Part shown: positions 1-4,406 of the stretch, in pieces
How the letters are laid out: each line of letters opens with the position of its first letter
Numbering within the stretch: the stretch's first letter is position 1
Assembly: GCA_021162225.1 (NCBI GenBank)
Contig: JAGGZB010000033.1
Span: 1 to 5,222 of the forward strand
DNA from: Candidatus Bathyarchaeota archaeon
GTDB lineage: Archaea > Thermoproteota > Bathyarchaeia > Bathyarchaeales > DTEX01
Reading direction: 5' to 3'
Length of the DNA stretch: 5,222 nt
Notes under the pieces: generated by a model
Seen by the model: only the letters and a program-made list of their open reading frames with translations
Told to the model about the DNA's origin: nothing
Databases searched by the model: none
Made by a program: the position numbers and the translations under genes

Positions 1-2
1 CC

Positions 3-302
3 TCCAAGATTCTATATGACTGTGCCAAGGCCGGAGATCCACTTGCCCTTGAGATAATCGAAAAAATCGGCCGCTTAAACGCCATAGGATTCGCATGTGT
101 AGTAGATGCCTATGACCCGTCGCTGATAACCGTTGGAGGCTCAATCGCTCTTAGAAACATAAATCTTGTCATCGAACCTATAAGGCGATATATCGATGAC
201 TATGCCAGAAACCGCGTTCCAGAGATTAAGATCACTCCTCTAGGAGACGACGTAGTGCTCTATGGAGCCTTAGCAATGGTTTTCCATCCTGTAGAGTATT
301 AG
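3..302 (+). CDS. ROK-family sugar kinase (glucokinase-like), C-terminal fragment
   Basis: This is the last 99 codons of a gene that begins off the left edge; the frame is open from base 3 and ends at TAG 300-302. ROK-family kinases phosphorylate glucose or related sugars or amino sugars with ATP in the cytoplasm. Two blocks typical of the end of ROK proteins are seen: DPSLITVGGSIAL (about residues 38-50 of the fragment), matching the family's D-P-x-x-I-V-x-G-G segment near the nucleotide site, and LGDDVVLYGALAMV near the end, matching the C-terminal L-G-D-x-x-x-x-G-A-A helix. The sugar-binding and zinc-binding motifs (ExGH and the cysteine cluster) lie upstream and cannot be checked, so the substrate is unknown. 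Glucokinase is the most likely role by analogy with archaeal ROK enzymes. The gene runs in the same direction as the helicase that follows after 80 nt, with no obvious T-rich terminator between them. Confidence 0.83.
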   Translation, partial: SKILYDCAKAGDPLALEIIEKIGRLNAIGFACVVDAYDPSLITVGGSIALRNINLVIEPIRRYIDDYARNRVPEIKITPLGDDVVLYGALAMVFHPVEY

Positions 303-382
303 TTGTCCCAAGCTAAGCAGAAGACTATTACGTGCCTGGGTGAAACAGTCTAGAAGTCGAAACGCGGAGTCTCCGAATCGAA

Positions 383-2194
383 ATGAAATCTCTCGATCTT
401 TTTCCCTACGCGCCGTATCCTGAACAGCTCAGGTTTATGAAGGACGCTGAATCGGTTCTTCATGAAGGAGGAGTCTTAGTAGTTGAGGCATGTAACGGAT
501 TCGGTAAGACCGCATGTGCTCTTTCCTCCGCTCTTTCAACCGGTCGGAAGATAATCTACGCCACTAGAACACATGAGCAGGTACGTCAAGTTCTGCATGA
601 GATACAGCAGATAAATAGGAAAGCTGGGACAGAATTTTCAGCCGTGGCCTTAGCAAGCCGCCAAAATCTCTGCTTAAACGATGCTTGCAAAAGACTCCCG
701 ATTTCCGAAGCTATAGAAGCCTGCAGAGTTCTACGAAAGACGCATAGATGCCCCTACAGAACCGATCTTGCCGGCCTGAATCTTCCGCTTCCGTCTGTCC
801 TCTCAGTGGAGAAGATGATTCAGTACGGTAAGGAAAACAGTATCTGCCCATACTTCCTTTCAAGAGAGGTTGCAAGGGAGAGCAGAGTCGTCGTAGCTCC
901 ATATCAATACATCTTCAACGAGAATATTCGGGTCAAGGTTGGACTTAGTATAGACGGAAATATTCTGATCTTCGATGAGGCACATAACGCGGATAAGATA
1001 GGCCAAGAGGTCCTAAGCGATTCTCTTTCCGAACGCGGATTAAATAACGCAATAAAGGAACTCGAACTTGTTGAGTACTCTCCTGACTTCCTAGAAAGAC
1101 TCCTTGAATATCTTGATAAAAACGCTTCAGCCGATCCCTCCTTAAAGTCTGGATCCGAGCTTTTCACCGATCTCGAAAAAGCCTTAGGTGAAAGTATTTC
1201 TTCAATAGTTAATCTTTATGCGCCTATAATCGACGAGATCAGAGAATATAAGATCTCTGAAGGCCGCGTTCCAGTATGCTACCTTAACGGGATACTCAAT
1301 TTTCTCCTACTAGTAGAGTCGGGCGAGAGAGAAAGTTACGTAGCAATTTATAGAATGTCCAAGTCTGGCATGAAAGTTATCGAATATCGATGCCTAGATC
1401 CAAGCCTCGCCATAAGACCAGTAATAGAGAAAGCCCACTCAGCTCTAATAATGTCTGGAACTCTCTCTCCAATGGATTACTTCACGGAGATCCTCGGTTT
1501 ATCGGAGGCTGAATGCAGAACGTACTCCGCGATAGCGAAGCCGAAAAATATACGCACTTACGTGGATACATCGGTCTCAACGAGGTTCAGAGAGAGAAGC
1601 GAGGAGATGCTGAGGGCATACGGCGAAAGAATCTCCAAGCTCATAAAAAACGTGCCTAATGGGGTTTTAATCTTCTTTCCCCAGAGAGAGATGATGAAAC
1701 AAGCCTTAGACATCTGGCTTCGAAATGGCTTCATTGAGAAAAGAGGAGACCGCCTATTCCTGTCTGGGAAGAGAATCTTCGAAGAGGGCAGATCCGTCAG
1801 AGAGAATGCGCGGATAGTTGACGAGTACAAGAGGGCCGCAAAGACAAAGGAAGGAGCTATTCTACTAGCCGTCTTTCGGGGAAGAAACTCTGAGGGTTCA
1901 AACTTTCCCTATGAGGAGGCTCGGGGAATCTTCAACATAGGCTTACCCTACGCCGACTATAAGGATCCAGTTGTTAAGGCACAAATCGAGTATCTTAACA
2001 AGCGGAAGCCTGGGCTTGGAAACTTATGGTATGTCATGGATGCATTTAGAGCGGCGAATCAAGCACTCGGAAGAGGAATACGGCATAGGGACGACTGGTG
2101 TCATTTTTTCCTTATGGATAAAAGGTATGCCTCTCACAGAAGGTTTATCTCAAGCTGGATCCTCATAAACGGCATGGAGAGAATTCGTCTATGA
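383..2194 (+). CDS. xpd: XPD/Rad3-type 5'-3' DNA helicase with Fe-S cluster domain
   Basis: This is a complete 603-residue superfamily 2 helicase, close to the usual size of archaeal XPD. Such enzymes unwind DNA 5' to 3' using ATP and act in DNA repair; in archaea the exact pathway is unsettled. Visible motifs in order are: Walker A EACNGFGKT (35-43), motif Ia YATRTHEQ (59-66), an Fe-S region with cysteines 97, 102, 114, 123 and 155, DEAH box (198-201), motif III SGTLSP (358-363), motif IV VLIFFPQ (428-434), motif V RNSEGSNFP (501-509) and motif VI QALGRGIRH (560-568). Residues about 215-340 fit the Arch domain. C123 and C155 are 32 residues apart, as in the Sulfolobus enzyme. The ATG is the only possible start: an in-frame TGA lies at 341-343, with no ATG, GTG or TTG after it until 383. 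GGAG at 366-369 is a weak, rather distant ribosome site. The Pro usual in Walker A (EAPxGxGKT) is Cys37 here. Confidence 0.94.
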   Translation: MKSLDLFPYAPYPEQLRFMKDAESVLHEGGVLVVEACNGFGKTACALSSALSTGRKIIYATRTHEQVRQVLHEIQQINRKAGTEFSAVALASRQNLCLNDACKRLPISEAIEACRVLRKTHRCPYRTDLAGLNLPLPSVLSVEKMIQYGKENSICPYFLSREVARESRVVVAPYQYIFNENIRVKVGLSIDGNILIFDEAHNADKIGQEVLSDSLSERGLNNAIKELELVEYSPDFLERLLEYLDKNASADPSLKSGSELFTDLEKALGESISSIVNLYAPIIDEIREYKISEGRVPVCYLNGILNFLLLVESGERESYVAIYRMSKSGMKVIEYRCLDPSLAIRPVIEKAHSALIMSGTLSPMDYFTEILGLSEAECRTYSAIAKPKNIRTYVDTSVSTRFRERSEEMLRAYGERISKLIKNVPNGVLIFFPQREMMKQALDIWLRNGFIEKRGDRLFLSGKRIFEEGRSVRENARIVDEYKRAAKTKEGAILLAVFRGRNSEGSNFPYEEARGIFNIGLPYADYKDPVVKAQIEYLNKRKPGLGNLWYVMDAFRAANQALGRGIRHRDDWCHFFLMDKRYASHRRFISSWILINGMERIRL

Positions 2195-2195
2195 A

Positions 2196-2218
2196 TGATT
2201 CAAGCACTTTTTGAATTA
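2196..2218 (+). terminator. Possible weak terminator just after the helicase gene
   Basis: Starting two bases after the helicase stop there is an 8-bp inverted repeat (2196-2203 with 2211-2218, one G-U pair) around a 7-nt loop. The sequence C-TTTTT spans 2207-2212. Archaeal termination depends mainly on oligo-T runs, so the five Ts may matter more than the hairpin. The stem is A/T-rich and weak, so this is only a plausible site. Confidence 0.25.
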
Positions 2219-2227
2219 ATAAGACCA

Positions 2228-2324
2228 TGCCGCAGTCAAGGCTGAAATTAGCGAAGCATCATATGCAAACGGTTAACTGCCGAGTCAAGAAGCCGCCGTA
2301 GTATATTCATGGCAACATTAGCGA
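2228..2324. repeat. Two pairs of short direct repeats in the intergenic region
   Basis: TGCCGCAGTCAAG at 2228-2240 recurs with one base missing as TGCCGAGTCAAG at 2278-2289. ATTAGCGA at 2247-2254 recurs at 2317-2324. The order is the same in both copies, but the distance between the two elements grows from 6 nt to 27 nt. This may be a decayed duplication or a coincidence in a short region. Confidence 0.3.
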
Positions 2325-2446
2325 CTAGGAAGTGAAATGAGTATTGAAAATCCGAGATGGAAATCCCATAATAACAATAGAATTAGCCTATCCTAAGAAT
2401 CCCTTACATCAGAGAGAACCTCATTTCTTCAAGGACTATCCCATAT

Positions 2447-2471
2447 CTCTCAGCGCTCTCACAGTCTCTGA
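2447..2471. promoter_or_regulatory. Three CTCT(C/G)A repeats spaced 9-10 nt, upstream of a TATA box
   Basis: CTCTCA occurs at 2447-2452 and 2456-2461, and CTCTGA at 2466-2471. The 9- and 10-nt steps would place all three on about the same face of the DNA, ending 10 bp before the TATA box of the UPF0179 gene. In addition, TCAGAGA (2409-2415) and TCTCTGA (2465-2471) form an inverted pair. The placement would suit an activator or regulator site, but no known regulator's motif is recognised. Confidence 0.25.
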
Positions 2472-2481
2472 AGTAATAAGC

Positions 2482-2488
2482 TTAAATA
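2482..2488 (+). promoter_or_regulatory. TATA box for the UPF0179 gene
   Basis: TTAAATA follows a purine-rich AATAAGC, a good match to an archaeal BRE-TATA element. Transcription would be expected to start about 25 nt downstream, near 2508-2512, leaving a leader of roughly 30 nt before the TTG at 2539. This is the clearest promoter in the window. Confidence 0.55.
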
Positions 2489-2524
2489 CTCCTAGAAGAT
2501 TTTCTGAATCTGTTTAATTTTCTC

Positions 2525-2529
2525 GGGGA
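2525..2529 (+). promoter_or_regulatory. Probable ribosome binding site for the TTG start at 2539
   Basis: GGGGA ends 9 nt before the TTG start, an acceptable distance. A second purine-rich site, GAGG at 2534-2537, is only 1 nt from the TTG but sits 5 nt before an out-of-frame ATG at 2543. That ATG opens a frame of only eight codons, so the GGGGA-TTG pair is the more likely one used to make the protein. Confidence 0.35.
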
Positions 2530-2538
2530 ATGTGAGGA

Positions 2539-2985
2539 TTGAATGAGAAAAGAATCGTTACTCTCGTAGGAAAGAGCTACGCAAAGGTTGGTAATCTCTT
2601 TATTTATAGAGGTCCCGGATCCAAATGTAAAGATTGCGAATACTCCAAGGTGTGCACGGAAAATATGGAGCCCGGAAGGATTTATAAAATCGTGAGGATC
2701 CGCGATAGGGTTCTCCTCTGCAAAGAGTACAAGGTTGAGATGCAGGTAGTAGAGGTGGTTAACGCTGAAGTACCAGCGGCGATTCCATCGGTGCAAGCGA
2801 TTCAGGGAGCGGTGATAACCTTCAGAACTCCGGAATGCGACAGGGAAGGATGCATATACTATGATCTTTGCTTTCCCGAAGGTTTAAAATCTGAAGATCG
2901 ATGTATCGTGTGTGATGTCATCCAGAGTGTTCCCTGCTCTCTCGGTGCTCCCCGGAAGAAGGTGCTTCTTCAACTTGTTTCTTAA
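2539..2985 (+). CDS. UPF0179 family cysteine-rich protein of unknown function
   Basis: This is a 148-residue protein, the usual size for the archaeal UPF0179 family, whose biochemical role is unknown to me. Family features are recalled and seen: VTLVGKSYAKVGNLFIYRGP near the N terminus, GRIYKIVRIRDR (46-57), VVEVVNAEVPAAI (70-82), ITFRTPEC (93-100), LCFPEGL (110-116) and a final KKVLLQL. There are ten cysteines (30, 33, 39, 61, 100, 105, 111, 122, 125, 133). They include a CxxC-x5-C group and a C-x4-C-x5-C group that look like paired halves of a metal or Fe-S site; this is inference. The start is TTG: an in-frame TGA lies at 2533-2535 and no other initiator occurs before the conserved VTLVG block. 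It has its own TATA box. The last 22 codons overlap the convergent isomerase gene on the other strand; the conserved C-terminal pattern argues this end is real. Confidence 0.85.
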   Translation: MNEKRIVTLVGKSYAKVGNLFIYRGPGSKCKDCEYSKVCTENMEPGRIYKIVRIRDRVLLCKEYKVEMQVVEVVNAEVPAAIPSVQAIQGAVITFRTPECDREGCIYYDLCFPEGLKSEDRCIVCDVIQSVPCSLGAPRKKVLLQLVS

Positions 2986-3658
2986 AGGTTTCAGTAAATG
3001 TGACCGTTGTTTTCTCAGGGAAGAATTTAGTTATATCTAGGAATATGCCTCTCTTCGCAACTTGTAGCCCTTCAATGTAGAAAGCCTCCTCGGGAATCTC
3101 TATTGATACTTTATTCTTCCTGATGGTTACCTTAAACTTTTCTTGTTCAACTTGTGGGATTCTCCGATGTATCAAAGAGAGTATCTTCTCCATCGTTGTG
3201 CTGAGCTTTTTCTGAACTGTAACCTCGTATATAAGTGTCTTACCTGCGAGGGGCGGGTTAAAGTCAAGAAGTACTCTTCCGGAACCCACAGTTCTAACAG
3301 TTGCTAGCCGCCCGTCAACTTGGACTTGCATGCCTACTTGAGGAGTTATTCCCTGCGCCCTGAGTTTCCGGAGAGGATAGAGGCGAATCTTGTTGGGGTC
3401 TCTTTCTCCAAACGCCTTTTCCGGAGGTATCTCTATGGTTGCTTTCTTTCCAAGCTCCAAATCGATAAGTTTTTCGTCTAGGGCTTTAAGTATCCATCCC
3501 TCCCCTATCACAACCAGCATGGGCTCATATAGTGTACCCTCTCTGTATATGCCTTCCTTCCTTGCAACTTCCTCGATCGTGGTGTCAAAGACCTCCCCTG
3601 TTTCAGATACCCTAGCAACATAATCTATTAAGAGGAAATCACCTTTCTTGAACGGCAT
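2918..3658 (-). CDS. Long-form archaeal FKBP/SlyD-like peptidyl-prolyl cis-trans isomerase
   Basis: This 246-residue cytoplasmic protein should speed proline isomerisation and act as a folding chaperone. Residues 1-82 and about 132-150 form the split FKBP domain, with Y13, the VFDTT block (23-27), VIGEGWILKALDEKL (50-64) and DFNPPLAGKTLIYEVTV (132-148). Residues about 83-131 are the inserted flap (IF) chaperone domain, beginning AFGERDP. Residues about 152-228 match the extra C-terminal domain of the archaeal FKBP26-type proteins. The final stretch (about 230-246) is a hydrophilic tail rich in E, S, R and H, and it lies in the 68-bp antisense overlap with the UPF0179 gene. The His common in the N-H-P-L-A-G motif is Pro135 here. 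The ATG is supported by GAGGT at 3666-3670, 7 nt upstream, and by a TATA-like box at 3701-3708. The gene follows the phosphoesterase by 60 nt in the same direction. Confidence 0.95.
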   Translation of the reverse strand: MPFKKGDFLLIDYVARVSETGEVFDTTIEEVARKEGIYREGTLYEPMLVVIGEGWILKALDEKLIDLELGKKATIEIPPEKAFGERDPNKIRLYPLRKLRAQGITPQVGMQVQVDGRLATVRTVGSGRVLLDFNPPLAGKTLIYEVTVQKKLSTTMEKILSLIHRRIPQVEQEKFKVTIRKNKVSIEIPEEAFYIEGLQVAKRGIFLDITKFFPEKTTVTFTETFKKQVEEAPSSGEHRESREHSG

Positions 3659-3700
3659 CGGCGAGACCTCGCGAAGACTAAAACCTAAGTAGCCTCGAAT

Positions 3701-3708
3701 CTTTTAAA
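3701..3708 (-). promoter_or_regulatory. TATA-like box for the FKBP isomerase gene
   Basis: On the minus strand this reads TTTAAAAG, about 43-50 nt upstream of the ATG. Transcription would be expected to begin near 3676-3682, leaving a short leader that includes the GAGGT ribosome site at 3666-3670. The box lies just past the phosphoesterase stop, so the isomerase could be expressed independently even if some read-through occurs. There is no T-run between the two genes. Confidence 0.45.
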
Positions 3709-3718
3709 CGTTACTCAA

Positions 3719-4387
3719 TTAATCATAAAGATAGCGGAACTTGATGCTAATATTGTTTTTCTTAACCAACGCTAATACGTAATCTCCATCTTTCGCGGGT
3801 CCGGGATTAACTATGATCGTACTTTTTATCTTATCTTCTCCCTTAGCTTCATGTATATGCCCACAGAAGACAAGGAGCGGCTCATTTTCCTCAATAAATC
3901 TCCTTATGCTTAAGCTTCCAACGTGTAGATGAAGCATTGTTCTGTCAAGTTGTGTTCTATGAGGCGGAGAATGTGAGATAAGGATAAGCCTCCTATAGTC
4001 GGTTATATTCTCTGCTGCTCTCTCTAGCTCGGCAATTATCTCTTCCTCGCTGAGTTCGAAGGGTGTGTGAAACGGGGTGGGAGGGCTGCCTCCAATGCCA
4101 ATGAAGGATAACTCACCATAAGTTGTAGCTTCACCATGCAAAAGCTTCACACCCTCCAAGTTTGCTTCTAGAAGGGATGGCGGATCGCAGTTTCCCGGAA
4201 CAAATAATACTGGCACTCCAGTCTCGGAGAGTATGGAGAGCAGACGGGCTGCTTCCTTAAGGCTGCCAAAGTTCGTTAGGTCTCCGCAGATAAGCATAGC
4301 CTCAGCGTTCTCCTTAACAGCCTCAGCTGCGAATCTCTTGATCATCACTTCGTTTCCGTGAAAATCGGAACCCACAATCAGCTTCAC
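3719..4387 (-). CDS. Calcineurin-like metallophosphoesterase (COG2129/Icc-related type)
   Basis: This is a complete 222-residue two-metal phosphoesterase, expected to hydrolyse phosphomonoester or phosphodiester bonds; the substrate cannot be told. All the family metal-binding motifs are visible: SDFHG (D8, H10), GDLTN (D36), PGNCD (N66), SHSPP (H139) and GHIHE (H177, H179). They are followed by VNPGPAKDG, typical of the small Icc/YfcE-like archaeal enzymes. The length and the lack of an extra C-terminal domain distinguish it from Mre11 nucleases. It starts with GTG: the GAGG at 4397-4400 is 9 nt upstream, and the next in-frame Met (15) would remove D8 and H10. It begins 19 nt after the stop of the HerA-like ATPase gene on the same strand, which suggests one transcript. 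There is no signal peptide or membrane segment, so it should be cytoplasmic. Confidence 0.9.
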   Translation of the reverse strand: MKLIVGSDFHGNEVMIKRFAAEAVKENAEAMLICGDLTNFGSLKEAARLLSILSETGVPVLFVPGNCDPPSLLEANLEGVKLLHGEATTYGELSFIGIGGSPPTPFHTPFELSEEEIIAELERAAENITDYRRLILISHSPPHRTQLDRTMLHLHVGSLSIRRFIEENEPLLVFCGHIHEAKGEDKIKSTIIVNPGPAKDGDYVLALVKKNNISIKFRYLYD

Positions 4388-4396
4388 ATCATGTCG

Positions 4397-4400
4397 CCTC
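4397..4400 (-). promoter_or_regulatory. Ribosome binding site that supports the GTG start of the phosphoesterase
   Basis: GAGG on the minus strand, within GGCGAGGCG, lies 9 nt before the GTG at 4385-4387. Two ATGs at 4390-4392 and 4387-4389 are out of frame with the gene (ATGATGTGA ends one of them at once), so the GTG is the productive start. Confidence 0.5.
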
Positions 4401-4406
4401 GCCCTT

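Larger units (their letters stand above)
2195..2538. other. 344-nt intergenic region with no recognisable gene
   Basis: This is the only long non-coding stretch in an otherwise tightly packed window. I saw no tRNA fold, no convincing C/D-box or H/ACA pattern, no transposon ends and no long reading frame on either strand. It contains a weak hairpin after the helicase (2196-2218), two pairs of short imperfect direct repeats (2228-2324), two tiny plus-strand frames of 24 and 19 codons (2227-2301 and 2337-2396), a cluster of CTCTCA-like repeats (2447-2471) and the promoter of the next gene (2482-2488). It could hold an unannotated small RNA, a regulatory region or remnants of a lost gene; the sequence alone does not decide. 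Confidence 0.5.

Noticed and set aside
325..330. CTATTA as a possible TATA box for the helicase
   Set aside because: Weak match with no purine-rich BRE. The helicase could instead be read through from the ROK gene.
711..1167. Two minus-strand open frames inside the helicase gene
   Set aside because: They are shadows of the XPD gene, serine/arginine-rich, with no domain resemblance.
1558..1830. Minus-strand 90-codon frame in the helicase
   Set aside because: It overlaps the conserved motif IV region of XPD, and its composition is typical of an antisense shadow.
1971..2168. Plus-strand 65-codon frame at the end of the helicase
   Set aside because: It is out of frame with motif VI of XPD, and no independent start signal is seen.
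2227..2301. 24-codon basic peptide frame (ATG at 2227)
   Set aside because: No ribosome site precedes it, and its first bases coincide with the direct repeat; a chance frame is more likely.
2195..2538. C/D-box RNA, tRNA or CRISPR repeat in the intergenic region
   Set aside because: No proper RUGAUGA and CUGA pairs, no cloverleaf, and repeats are only two imperfect copies with unequal spacing.
2482..2796. Minus-strand 104-codon frame opposite UPF0179
   Set aside because: It lies fully antisense to the conserved UPF0179 region and has no recognisable domain.
3390..3623. Plus-strand 77-codon frame opposite the FKBP gene
   Set aside because: It is antisense to the FKBP active site region; Ser-rich shadow composition.
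3719..4387. Phosphoesterase as Mre11
   Set aside because: At 222 residues it is too short, has the small Icc/YfcE-like ending, and shows no capping domain.
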